NCBI RefSeq assembly: GCF_036641015.1 | Contig: NZ_JAVWFO010000027.1 | Location: 1-24,904, forward strand | Length of the DNA stretch: 24,904 nt | Direction of reading: 5' to 3' | Source: Anaerorhabdus sp036641015 | Lineage (GTDB): Bacteria > Bacillota_I > Bacilli_A > Erysipelotrichales > Erysipelotrichaceae | In this document: positions 1-7,842 of the stretch, piece by piece | Position numbering within the stretch: the stretch's first letter is position 1 | Layout of the letters: every line of letters begins with the position of its first letter | Program-made: the position numbers and the translations under genes | Notes under the pieces: generated by a model | The model's input: the letters and a program-made list of their open reading frames with translations, nothing else | The model's database searches: none | What the model was told of the DNA's origin: nothing

Positions 1-948
1 AAACTAATTGAAGACGAAAATCCTTTGGAAAATATGCTGGATATTTTAACATACAATAATAAATTAAAGGAAATCAATCCAAGTGAGTATGATAAATATC
101 TACGTATTAATAAAAATACTTCGTTTGGATATACTTTGAATTATACAAAACAATTAATACCTTATTTAAATAATTTTGAGCACAATGATGCTAAGTTAGC
201 AGTAGATGAAACAAGATTTAATTATTTGATAAGAATTAATGATTTATTAAAGGAAAGTAATATACCACTATTACTAGTAAAGACTCCATATTATATTGAT
301 GAAGTAGATTATCAAATGTTTAATACAATATGGGAATATGCTCAAGATAATAGTATTGATGCAATAGATTTTAATAAAATATCAAATGAAATTGGATTTG
401 ATTATAACTCTGATTGCGATTACTGGCATACAAATGTTACTGGATCAATGAAGGTGACTAATTATTTAGCGAAGTTTATTAAAAATGAATATGAAATTAA
501 ACCAATAAACTCAAATTATGATCAAGCATATTTAGATTTATATGCGAAGAGTTTATATGCGATATTTAGCAGAACTTATGATATTAATAAATTGTTGGAA
601 TATATGAAACAATATGATGTGACAGTATTAATAGATTATAATAAGAAAAGTGCTATTTATATGGATCAAAGTCTATATGAATTATTAACAAGTTTTGGTT
701 TAGATTTTTCATTAACTAAGCAAAATATTATATATACAAATGAAGAAATTAGTAATGTTAATGAAGTAAGAGTAAACATCAATAATCATAAATATGAATT
801 TATAGATGAGAACTTATGGATTGATGATAAATGGATTGATACACAAGGTTCAAGTCTAAGATTTGTTGTCATTGATAATGGTACAGGTTATCCTGTAGAT
901 AATTTTGAAATAGAATTCTTAGATCAAATTTATGTAAATAGAAAGTAG
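1..948 (+). CDS. SGNH-like O-acyltransferase partner, 5'-truncated by window edge
   Basis: The reading frame is open from base 1, so the start lies outside the window; the TTG at 25 has no ribosome binding site and is not a believable start. The visible part aligns along its length with the C-terminal two-thirds of the complete protein at 2895-4304. Shared features are an LLLVKTP strand, an IWEYA helix and a D-Y-W-H motif near base 418, matching the D-x-x-H catalytic block of SGNH/GDSL-type esterases and AlgJ/AlgX/DltD-like proteins. The nucleophile-Ser block would be upstream of the window. A second domain follows (about bases 560-930), also shared with the downstream paralogue. The role is inferred: an extracytoplasmic acyl-transfer or esterase partner of the MBOAT protein two genes downstream. 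The gap to the next gene is 6 nt, so they are cotranscribed. Confidence 0.72.
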   Translation, partial: KLIEDENPLENMLDILTYNNKLKEINPSEYDKYLRINKNTSFGYTLNYTKQLIPYLNNFEHNDAKLAVDETRFNYLIRINDLLKESNIPLLLVKTPYYIDEVDYQMFNTIWEYAQDNSIDAIDFNKISNEIGFDYNSDCDYWHTNVTGSMKVTNYLAKFIKNEYEIKPINSNYDQAYLDLYAKSLYAIFSRTYDINKLLEYMKQYDVTVLIDYNKKSAIYMDQSLYELLTSFGLDFSLTKQNIIYTNEEISNVNEVRVNINNHKYEFIDENLWIDDKWIDTQGSSLRFVVIDNGTGYPVDNFEIEFLDQIYVNRK

Positions 949-954
949 GAACAT

Positions 955-1509
955 ATGAACGTATACGATTTTGATAAAACAATTTATGATGGTGATTGTA
1001 CACAGGATTTTGTTTGTTACTGCATAAAAAAATATCCCAAGTGTTTAGTAGCTTTTATAAAAATAATATACTATGGGCCTTTATTTCTTTTAAAAATTAT
1101 AAGAAAAACGAAGTTTAAAGAAAAAGTATATACATTTTTAAGATATATACCTAATATTGAAACAACATGTGATGATTTTGTTTCTTTGAATAAACACAAA
1201 ATTAAGAAATGGTATTTTGTTAAACAAAGAGAAGATGATTTAATTATATCAGCATCACCAGAATTCTTGATTAATCGATTTTGCAAAGAGATAGGGATTA
1301 ACTACTGTATGGCATCTAGAGTAGATATACATACGGGTAAATATACTGGTGAAAACTGCTATGGAGAAGAGAAAGTACATAGGTATGATGAAGTTTATCA
1401 AAGGGGCTTAATTGATGACTTTTATTCTGATTCATATTCAGATGATCCATTAGCAAAGCTAGCTAAAAATGCGTATTTGGTTCAAGGAGATGAATTGAAG
1501 GGGTGGTAG
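955..1509 (+). CDS. HAD superfamily (subfamily IB, PSPase-like) phosphatase
   Basis: This 184-residue protein has all four HAD motifs: DFDKT at residues 5-9 (nucleophile Asp5, acid Asp7), ISASPE with Ser99 as motif II, Lys140 in GEEK as motif III, and DSYSDD around 159-164 as motif IV. This is the layout of HAD-IB phosphatases such as phosphoserine-phosphatase-like enzymes. The cap region (about residues 31-49) is very hydrophobic and could touch the membrane. The substrate is unknown; from context a phosphorylated sugar or lipid intermediate is possible. The ATG at 955 follows an AGTAGGA ribosome binding site overlapping the stop of the upstream gene, and the MBOAT gene begins 3 nt after its stop, so it belongs to the O-acylation operon. 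Family call is firm, role is open. Confidence 0.8.
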   Translation: MNVYDFDKTIYDGDCTQDFVCYCIKKYPKCLVAFIKIIYYGPLFLLKIIRKTKFKEKVYTFLRYIPNIETTCDDFVSLNKHKIKKWYFVKQREDDLIISASPEFLINRFCKEIGINYCMASRVDIHTGKYTGENCYGEEKVHRYDEVYQRGLIDDFYSDSYSDDPLAKLAKNAYLVQGDELKGW

Positions 1510-1512
1510 ACT

Positions 1513-2880
1513 ATGAACTTTTTGTCAATTAATTTTATAGTATTTATAGGCATTTCGTTTATCATGGCATGGGTTTTAAAAGGTAATCTAAAAAAAATAG
1601 GGTTACTACTTTTGAACTTTTGTTTTCTATTATCCTTTAGTAATCCTATACACTGGATATATATTTGTTTTATTATTGGAATTACATATTTTATAAGCTT
1701 TGAATTAAGCAAAAGAAAAAGTAAAAATAGTTTAATATTTGGTATTTCGATTGTAGTTGTTGGTTTATGTTTCTTTAAATATGCAGGATTGTTTAATTTT
1801 ACTAATATAATTATGCCTATTGGTATTTCATTTTATACATTTAAATCAATTAGTTATATGGTAGAAACTTATAAAGGAAATATCAAATTACCATCTTTAT
1901 TGAACTATGTTATCTATATTAGTTATTTTCCAGTAATTACAGCTGGACCTATCAATAAACCAAGTTTATTTTTTGAACAATTAGATAACTTAAAAAATTT
2001 CGATTATAAATATACAAAAAATGGTGCTGTATTATGTGCTCTTGGATTATTTCAAAAGTTAGTATTTGCAAATTATCTATTTACTGTTATTAATGCTATT
2101 CAAGCGTCTGAGAAAATGTTAACGGGTTGGTATACTGTTCTATATATTGTGCTATATTCATTTTACATATACATTGATTTTGATGGATATAGTAATATTG
2201 CAATTGGATTGAGTAGAATGTTGGGGTTTGATATAGAGAGAAACTTTAAGACTCCATATTTAGCAACATCCATAAAAGACTTTTGGAGTCGTTGGCATAT
2301 TACTTTAAGTACTTGGTTAAAAGAATATATATATATACCTCTTGGTGGAAGTAAAAAAGGATTATCTAGAAAATATCTTAATATTATACTTGTATTCTTG
2401 GTAAGTGGTATTTGGCATGGATCAACAATTGTTTTTGTTATTTGGGGGTTGGGACATGGTTTATTAAATATAATTGAGGATCAATTTAAAAGGAGATTTC
2501 CAATTAAGAAATCAAATATAGTTATTAAAGGGATTGCAATATTGTTTAATTTTATTGCAGTATCTTGTTTATGGGTATTCTTTGATGCAGCTTCAATTGG
2601 CGATGCTATGCAAGTATTTGCAAATATATTTAAGCCTATGTTCTTCTCTTTAAAAACAATTGGATTAACGGATAGAGAAGGGGTATGGCTTTTAGTAATA
2701 ATTGTTACAACTATAGTTACAGACTGTTTTAGAAACAAAATAAATATGATTGAGTGGATATCTAATAGAAATGTATTTTTACGTTGGGGATTTTATATTG
2801 CATTAATTATTATTACTATTATCTTTGGTACATATGGGCCAGGATATAATGTAGGTGATTTTATCTATGTTACATTTTAG
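1513..2880 (+). CDS. MBOAT family membrane O-acyltransferase (AlgI/DltB-like)
   Basis: A 455-residue polytopic membrane protein of normal length for AlgI/DltB-type enzymes. Recognisable family blocks are GISFYTFKSISY (residues 104-115), FPVITAGPINKP (139-150), DFDGYSNIAIGLSRMLGF (222-239), FWSRWHITLSTWLKEYIYIP (257-276) and SGIWHG (298-303). His262 and His302 are the two conserved MBOAT histidines, the second being the expected catalytic one. Members move acyl groups (acetyl for AlgI, D-alanyl for DltB) across the membrane to an extracellular polymer together with an SGNH or DltD partner. Such candidates lie on both sides here. There are no DltA or DltC genes nearby, so O-acetylation of a polysaccharide is more likely than D-alanylation (inference). 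The ATG is 3 nt after the HAD stop. Confidence 0.93.
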   Translation: MNFLSINFIVFIGISFIMAWVLKGNLKKIGLLLLNFCFLLSFSNPIHWIYICFIIGITYFISFELSKRKSKNSLIFGISIVVVGLCFFKYAGLFNFTNIIMPIGISFYTFKSISYMVETYKGNIKLPSLLNYVIYISYFPVITAGPINKPSLFFEQLDNLKNFDYKYTKNGAVLCALGLFQKLVFANYLFTVINAIQASEKMLTGWYTVLYIVLYSFYIYIDFDGYSNIAIGLSRMLGFDIERNFKTPYLATSIKDFWSRWHITLSTWLKEYIYIPLGGSKKGLSRKYLNIILVFLVSGIWHGSTIVFVIWGLGHGLLNIIEDQFKRRFPIKKSNIVIKGIAILFNFIAVSCLWVFFDAASIGDAMQVFANIFKPMFFSLKTIGLTDREGVWLLVIIVTTIVTDCFRNKINMIEWISNRNVFLRWGFYIALIIITIIFGTYGPGYNVGDFIYVTF

Positions 2881-2894
2881 TGAGGTATCAATTA

Positions 2895-4304
2895 ATGAAA
2901 AATCTTATTAAGATAGTATTTAAGTCCACTTTGCTTCTTATTGTATTTTGTATTGGTTGGGTAGGATTAAGTGGCTTTTTTAGAACTAATATAGATCAAT
3001 CTGGCAACCAATTTAGAAATCTTCCTAAAGAATCAATGGATATGATTATTCTAGGTTCTTCACATGCACAATATTCTATTAATCCAGCTGTTATTTATAA
3101 TGAAACAGGACTATATTCTTATGTTTTAGGTAGTGGATGTCAACCTATGTCAATGTCTACTAAGTTTCTTGAGGAAGCGTTAAAAACGCAAAAGCCTGAA
3201 GTAGTAGTTTTAGATGTATTTACGATGATGCCTGCTCAAGAGATTTGTTATAGCGATGGGATGTTTTATAGAGCTATCCAACAAATGTCTGGTAAGACAA
3301 AAATTGAAGCTGCAGATTTAGTAGATAATAAAGATTTGAAATATGATTATATGTTCGATTTAAGGATGACACACTCAAACTGGAAAAATACTAAGTTTTT
3401 TGGACCGGATAAAGCGGTTGATGGTTTTAGCCCTACATTCGGATACATACATAAAGCACCAACAGATTTTACTTTTTCTTATTTAATTCCATTTGAAAAA
3501 CAAAACAAATATGAATTAAAGAAAAAGGACATAGAAATGCTAGATTCTATTATTAATTTGTGTAAGAAGAATAATATTGAATTAATATTAATCAAAACTC
3601 CAATAACAATGGACCAAAAGAATCAGGATGCATTAGAGGCAATATGGGATTATGCCGATACTAAGGGTATTAAGCATATTGATTATTTAGAATTAGCAGA
3701 AGAGTTAAATTTTGCATTGGGTGTTGATGGTGATACTTGGCATAATAACTCTTGGGGAGCATATAAAACAAGTAGTTATTTAGCACAATACATTAAAGAA
3801 AATAAACTTGTTAATCATCACAAAACGAATATAAAATTAGAGGAAGCCTATAAAAAAGCAGAAAAAGAAACAATAAGTATTCTAAGTGTTAATCAAATTG
3901 ATATTTATCAATTACTTGAGTATGCATCTAAATATGACATGATGGTAGCGGTTAAATACGAAGGAAGTAGGCATTCATCGATTGGGAAATATGAAAATGA
4001 ACTACTTCAAGGTATAGGAATTAGTCATGATTTTATCAAGAATAAAAATACAGATTATTACGCAATTATAAATAATAAAGAAATATTAATTGAAAGTGAT
4101 GAACCTATACAAAAAGAGTTGAATGGAACAAAATATCAGATTCTTGATAATAAAATAGTTATAGGCAATCAAGAATTTGATGATTGTGGAGAATTAGAAT
4201 TAATATTTTTTGATGAAGATATGACTTGGTTTCAAGCTATAGATATTGATTATTCAAGCAGGTTTTTTTGGAAGAATGGATGTAATGGCTGGAATTGCAA
4301 GTAA
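2895..4304 (+). CDS. SGNH-like membrane-anchored O-acyltransferase/esterase partner of MBOAT
   Basis: This is a 469-residue protein. The ATG at 2895 is chosen over the GTG at 2880 because GTGAGG sits just upstream as ribosome binding site and the GTG overlaps the MBOAT stop. An N-terminal membrane anchor (about residues 8-28) precedes an extracytoplasmic SGNH fold: the GSSHA block at 54-58 with Ser56 as probable nucleophile, a Gly block near 79-81, an ILIKTP strand at 231-236, and D280-T-W-H283 as the D-x-x-H pair. Residues from about 325 to the end form a second domain shared with the truncated gene at the window start. This pairing with MBOAT parallels AlgI/AlgJ-X and DltB/DltD, so transfer of an acyl group to a polymer outside the cell is the likely role. 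A weak hairpin follows the stop. Confidence 0.8.
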   Translation: MKNLIKIVFKSTLLLIVFCIGWVGLSGFFRTNIDQSGNQFRNLPKESMDMIILGSSHAQYSINPAVIYNETGLYSYVLGSGCQPMSMSTKFLEEALKTQKPEVVVLDVFTMMPAQEICYSDGMFYRAIQQMSGKTKIEAADLVDNKDLKYDYMFDLRMTHSNWKNTKFFGPDKAVDGFSPTFGYIHKAPTDFTFSYLIPFEKQNKYELKKKDIEMLDSIINLCKKNNIELILIKTPITMDQKNQDALEAIWDYADTKGIKHIDYLELAEELNFALGVDGDTWHNNSWGAYKTSSYLAQYIKENKLVNHHKTNIKLEEAYKKAEKETISILSVNQIDIYQLLEYASKYDMMVAVKYEGSRHSSIGKYENELLQGIGISHDFIKNKNTDYYAIINNKEILIESDEPIQKELNGTKYQILDNKIVIGNQEFDDCGELELIFFDEDMTWFQAIDIDYSSRFFWKNGCNGWNCK

Positions 4305-4337
4305 ATAACTAAATGCTTATGTTAGTTATGTTTTTTT
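4305..4337 (+). terminator. Weak intrinsic terminator of the O-acylation operon
   Basis: An 8-bp perfect inverted repeat, ATAACTAA (4305-4312) with TTAGTTAT (4322-4329), is followed by G and seven T residues. The stem is nearly all A-T and the loop is 9 nt, so it is weak. Its right arm overlaps the end of the convergent gene on the - strand. The minus strand has no good T run after the stem, so it is probably one-directional. Confidence 0.5.
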
Positions 4338-6661
4338 AAATTTTTTCTTGATACTTCTAAATAATATTTAGTAATAAATAGTAATAAACCAATAATCATT
4401 GTAATGAATGCTATTTTTAATCCTGGAGTTTCGTAATTAAATTCTAACTGATGATTTCCTTTAGTTAATTCAAGCCCAATAAATCCACCATTAACGCTAG
4501 AAAAATTTACATTATTACCATTATCTTTGATACTCCAACCATAACTAGCTGGAATACTAAAGAATAGAAAAGAGTCATCATTTAATGTGAAATTAAATTT
4601 TATGTGTCCATTTGCAATCTCAATAGGGTTAATATATATTTTTTCACTATTTCCATATTTCTTGCTTAATATTTCTACATATTCATCGCTTACAATTAGG
4701 TTATTATTAAGTATTGATGAAATTTCGTGAAGATAGTAATTATCTAACTTTGACATATTTAATAACTCTGTTTTAGAGAAAAAAGTATTAAAAGATTGAG
4801 CCATTGCAAAATTTCCATTATTAAGATAAACAGAATAGTTTTTAGTTTTCAAAGAAGGTAGTTCAAGAAATGTTCCATAGTAATTATAATAATCAATATT
4901 AGAATCGTTTCTAACAATTGAATACTTAAGATTTAATAATTCATAAATATTAGGCTCGATAATTTGATGATTCCAATCAACAGATGGGTAACTTCTCATG
5001 TAATCTAAAAAATCGTAATTGACATAGTTATATTGTGAATCATATGACTTTGATGTTGGGATTCCATAGTATAAACCGTAGTTAACGGTTAGTGTATTAT
5101 CTAATGTTGGATTAACATCTAATATTAGTCTATAGAATGATGGATCATATTCTTTAAGTGAATTATAAATATTCTTTACTTCGATATCATTATTTAGATA
5201 ATCAGCTTCTAAATAAGCATTTTGTGTTTGTGATTTTATTACTACATGTGCTTGAAATGAAAACTCAATAAATGCAGTGATAAGTATTATTTGCAATGCA
5301 ATTCGCTTATTTTTTATAAAAATTATTGAAAAACAATAAATTAAAGAAACTAGGGAAGCTAATAGTAGCATTTTTGGTTCATAATAAACAGATAAATCTA
5401 AATGCCTTGATAATGGTATCATATATCCTAATGCAATCATTGATATAAGCATAATCGATTCTGTTATTAATAGAATTTTAATGGAAAATTTATATGTGTT
5501 GAGTGAATAAGCAGAAATAAGAAGGAATGTAAAAGTAAAAATAAATGTATATCGCAAACTATAAGTAAAATGAAATAAATAACCTATTTTTGGTGAACAA
5601 ACTGATAATATGGTAAAAACAAGCAAACACAGAAATGCGATTTTTTCTTTTTTATTATGGTTTTGGTAAAAAAATTGAGGGATTAATAATAAAGATAGAA
5701 TTCCGCTATAAATGCCTATTTGATAGAAATAGTACCAATAGCTGTTATACATAGTTGAATCAAACTTAACAACAGGAATGAAAAAGTTTAAAACAATACT
5801 AAGTATGTTATCAATATCCCAAAAACTATAATTAACTAAGCCTTCGGTTGCAAGTCTTGGGCTACCTATCATGAAAAAGAAAGCAGGTAACCATATGATT
5901 GAGGAGATTAATACGGATATTAAGAAAGCTGATAATGGTTTTAAAGAAGCTTTGAAAAAGTTTTTTAAATTGAAACTGTTAATATAACAATAACGAGTAC
6001 ACCAATACAGTAATAAATAAATACAAAATGCCCAAGTAAAATAATAACTTGTCATAAGAATAATAGAAGATGAGATAATGAACAGTGTACTTTTCTTTGA
6101 TTGCAAAATATTTTCTATGCCTGCTAGAACTAGAGGTAAAAAAGAGTAAAAACTAATGAATATAGGATGTTCTATAAAAATTAGAGACCATCCACTTAAC
6201 ATGAATGCAATTGAAAATATTATTCGAGTTTTGAAATTGATATTGTGTTTATTTAGAAAGAAATTGAAGGTTAACCCAGATATATAGAGTTTTAGTATAG
6301 TAATAATTAAAAGCGTACTAGGAACAAAATTTATGAATTTGTTTATTAAATAGGCAATAAGAGCATACAAATCTCCGATAAAACATAGACTAGATTTAGT
6401 TGCAAGTAGATCAGTACCAAATAAATAATTCCAGTTCCATCCAATATAACCACTGTCTAATGACTTGAAAAAATCACTATAAAAAGGTACGTATTGACTT
6501 GCCCAATCAAATTTAATTATAAAGACTTCACTCGCATCTAATGGTTGGTGCTTTATAAAAGATGTTAATAAGTCCCATGTAAATGGTAAAAAACAAATAA
6601 ATAATATACTGAGTAATATTATGCTCAATATTAAAAATTCTTTTTTCTTCTTGGTATTCAT
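4322..6661 (-). CDS. YfhO-family polytopic membrane glycosyltransferase (GT-C-like)
   Basis: A 779-residue membrane protein. The ATG at 6661 is preferred because AAAGGGGAT lies just before it; the in-frame ATG at 6682 would fall on or before the predicted transcript start. The first extracytoplasmic loop has the YfhO signature FDWASQYVPFY (residues 51-61, Asp52 in the GT-C catalytic-Asp position) followed by WNWNYLFGTD. More than ten hydrophobic segments follow, then an extracytoplasmic domain with the SIPASYGW motif and an L-x-x-G-x-H-x-L-x-F-x-Y strand pattern near the C-terminus, and a last TM with a basic tail. In Bacillus subtilis, YfhO works with CsbB and GtcA to glycosylate lipoteichoic acid. 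A GtrB/CsbB-like gene is divergently transcribed from the same intergenic region, which fits that role. The target polymer here is unknown. Confidence 0.88.
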   Translation of the reverse strand: MNTKKKKEFLILSIILLSILFICFLPFTWDLLTSFIKHQPLDASEVFIIKFDWASQYVPFYSDFFKSLDSGYIGWNWNYLFGTDLLATKSSLCFIGDLYALIAYLINKFINFVPSTLLIITILKLYISGLTFNFFLNKHNINFKTRIIFSIAFMLSGWSLIFIEHPIFISFYSFLPLVLAGIENILQSKKSTLFIISSSIILMTSYYFTWAFCIYLLLYWCTRYCYINSFNLKNFFKASLKPLSAFLISVLISSIIWLPAFFFMIGSPRLATEGLVNYSFWDIDNILSIVLNFFIPVVKFDSTMYNSYWYYFYQIGIYSGILSLLLIPQFFYQNHNKKEKIAFLCLLVFTILSVCSPKIGYLFHFTYSLRYTFIFTFTFLLISAYSLNTYKFSIKILLITESIMLISMIALGYMIPLSRHLDLSVYYEPKMLLLASLVSLIYCFSIIFIKNKRIALQIILITAFIEFSFQAHVVIKSQTQNAYLEADYLNNDIEVKNIYNSLKEYDPSFYRLILDVNPTLDNTLTVNYGLYYGIPTSKSYDSQYNYVNYDFLDYMRSYPSVDWNHQIIEPNIYELLNLKYSIVRNDSNIDYYNYYGTFLELPSLKTKNYSVYLNNGNFAMAQSFNTFFSKTELLNMSKLDNYYLHEISSILNNNLIVSDEYVEILSKKYGNSEKIYINPIEIANGHIKFNFTLNDDSFLFFSIPASYGWSIKDNGNNVNFSSVNGGFIGLELTKGNHQLEFNYETPGLKIAFITMIIGLLLFITKYYLEVSRKNLKKHN

Positions 6662-6687
6662 AAAATCCCCTTTATTTTTCATAATAA

Positions 6688-6716
6688 ATTATAATTTAGA
6701 AAGCTAATATGGTAAA
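6688..6716 (-). promoter_or_regulatory. Promoter of the YfhO gene
   Basis: On the - strand, TTTACC (-35, bases 6716-6711) is separated by 17 nt from a perfect TATAAT (-10, bases 6693-6688). The transcript would start near 6681, leaving a leader of about 20 nt that contains the AAAGGGGAT ribosome binding site before the ATG at 6661. This placement also argues against the upstream ATG at 6682. Confidence 0.6.
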
Positions 6717-6772
6717 GTACTAAAGAATTTTTGAATATATTGGGAATAATGGTTTTAATATATTAACAAAAA

Positions 6773-6802
6773 TAAACAATTAATAGTATTTATTGTTATA
6801 AT
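6773..6802 (+). promoter_or_regulatory. Extended -10 promoter of the ArnC/GtrB-like gene
   Basis: TGTTATAAT (6794-6802) is a perfect extended -10 element. A modest -35, TAAACA (6773-6778), lies 18 nt upstream of the hexamer. The start would be near 6809, giving a leader of about 18 nt with an AGGGGGA ribosome binding site (6814-6820). It is divergent from the YfhO promoter in the same 165-nt gap, with the two -10 boxes about 100 nt apart. Confidence 0.6.
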
Positions 6803-6826
6803 TAAATGGATTTAGGGGGAATTGAT

Positions 6827-7762
6827 ATGAAATATTCTTTTGTAATACCATGTTATAATTCTGAAAATACAATTACCGTTGTAGTTGACGAGATAATGCA
6901 AACAATGAAACAACTAGGATTTGAATCTGATATATATGAAATAATCTTAGTTAATGATTACTCTAAAGATAATACAAAACAGATAATTATGAAGCTATCA
7001 AATTTATATACGTGTGTTAAATATATATCATTATCAAAAAATTATGGACAAGAAGCGGCATGTTTGGCTGGATATAGACATGCAGCGGGTGAGTTTATTA
7101 TTAATATGGATGATGATGGACAAACACCACCAAAGGAAGTAGGAAAGTTAATAAGTAAGATTGATGAAGGTTATGATGTAGTTTATGCTCATTATCCTAA
7201 TAAGCATCATTCAAACTTTAGAAATTTTGGTAGTAGGTTGAATGATTTAATGTCAGAAAAATTAATCGGTAAGCCAAAAGGTATATATTTAGGGACATAT
7301 AATATAATGCGTAGATTTGTTATTGAAGAAATAATTAAGTATGAAAACCCATATCCATACATTCGAGGATTGGTTTTACAAATAACTAGAAATATTGTAA
7401 ACGTTGATGTTGATCATAATGATCGCCTTGCAGGTGAATCTAATTATACTCTTAAAACTTTATTGAAAATTTGGATGAATGGATTTACAGCATTTTCAAT
7501 TGTGCCTTTAAGAATTTCAATAGTCTTAGGTTTATTAGCGTCATTATTTAGTTTTATTTTGATAATATACGCTGTAGTAGCAAAAATTAATAACCCAACA
7601 AGTGAGCTAGGTTGGGCAAGTACAGTTTCAATAATTTCGTTTTTTGCAGGAGTTATTCTTATTGTTTTAGGTATGATTGGGGAATATTTGGGTAGAGTTT
7701 ATATATGTATAAATAAGACTCCGCAGTATGTAGAAAGAGAATCTTCATATGAGCAAAAGTAG
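6827..7762 (+). CDS. ArnC/GtrB-type polyprenyl-phosphate glycosyltransferase (GT2)
   Basis: This 311-residue protein starts at the ATG at 6827, 6 nt after AGGGGGA; the ATG at 6806 has no such site and lies before or at the predicted transcript start. The N-terminal GT2 domain has VIPCYN (6-11), LVNDYSKDNT (41-50), the NYGQEAACLAG block (72-82) and MDDDGQTPP (94-102), where ArnC/DPM1 enzymes carry DADLQxPP. Two C-terminal TM segments follow (about 235-258 and 272-296), ending in the LGMIGEYLGRVY motif typical of Und-P-sugar synthases. It should transfer a sugar from a nucleotide donor to undecaprenyl phosphate on the cytoplasmic face. With the divergent YfhO gene it resembles the CsbB/YfhO pair. 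The sugar is unknown. It is monocistronic, closed by a strong terminator. Confidence 0.9.
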   Translation: MKYSFVIPCYNSENTITVVVDEIMQTMKQLGFESDIYEIILVNDYSKDNTKQIIMKLSNLYTCVKYISLSKNYGQEAACLAGYRHAAGEFIINMDDDGQTPPKEVGKLISKIDEGYDVVYAHYPNKHHSNFRNFGSRLNDLMSEKLIGKPKGIYLGTYNIMRRFVIEEIIKYENPYPYIRGLVLQITRNIVNVDVDHNDRLAGESNYTLKTLLKIWMNGFTAFSIVPLRISIVLGLLASLFSFILIIYAVVAKINNPTSELGWASTVSIISFFAGVILIVLGMIGEYLGRVYICINKTPQYVERESSYEQK

Positions 7763-7785
7763 AATTTGCAAAAATTCTACTTTTT
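7755..7785 (+). terminator. Strong intrinsic terminator after the ArnC/GtrB-like gene
   Basis: A perfect 13-bp stem, AAAAGTAGAATTT (7755-7767) with AAATTCTACTTTT (7772-7784), closes on a GCAA tetraloop of the GNRA type and runs into a T tract. The stop codon TAG of the gene (7760-7762) lies within the left arm, so termination is packed against the end of the coding region. Confidence 0.85.
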
Positions 7786-7797
7786 ATTTAGTGAAAT

Positions 7798-7827
7798 AAG
7801 ACAATAGAGACTAATTTTTGATATAAT
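7798..7827 (+). promoter_or_regulatory. Promoter of the six-gene glycosyltransferase/polymerase operon
   Basis: TGATATAAT (7819-7827) is an extended -10 with a perfect TATAAT hexamer. AAGACA (7798-7803) is a 4/6 match to the -35 with an 18-nt spacer. The transcript would begin near 7834, only about 9 nt before the ATG at 7843 and right at the GGTGATG ribosome binding site, so the leader is extremely short. Confidence 0.55.
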
Positions 7828-7842
7828 CAATATGGTGATGTT

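Noticed and set aside
25..27. TTG as the start of the first SGNH-like gene
   Set aside because: The frame is open to base 1, there is no ribosome binding site, and homology to the 2895-4304 protein extends toward an upstream N-terminus.
2880..2882. GTG start for the second SGNH-like gene
   Set aside because: It overlaps the MBOAT stop codon, and its own sequence GTGAGG serves as the ribosome binding site for the ATG at 2895.
1513..4304. D-alanylation (dlt) operon
   Set aside because: MBOAT and an SGNH/DltD-like gene are present, but no DltA ligase or DltC carrier is nearby and the SGNH block is GSSHA, so O-acetylation or another acyl transfer is more likely.
6806..6808. ATG at 6806 as start of the ArnC/GtrB-like gene
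   Set aside because: It lies just after the -10 box at or before the predicted transcript start; the ATG at 6827 has a good AGGGGGA site and family homology begins there.
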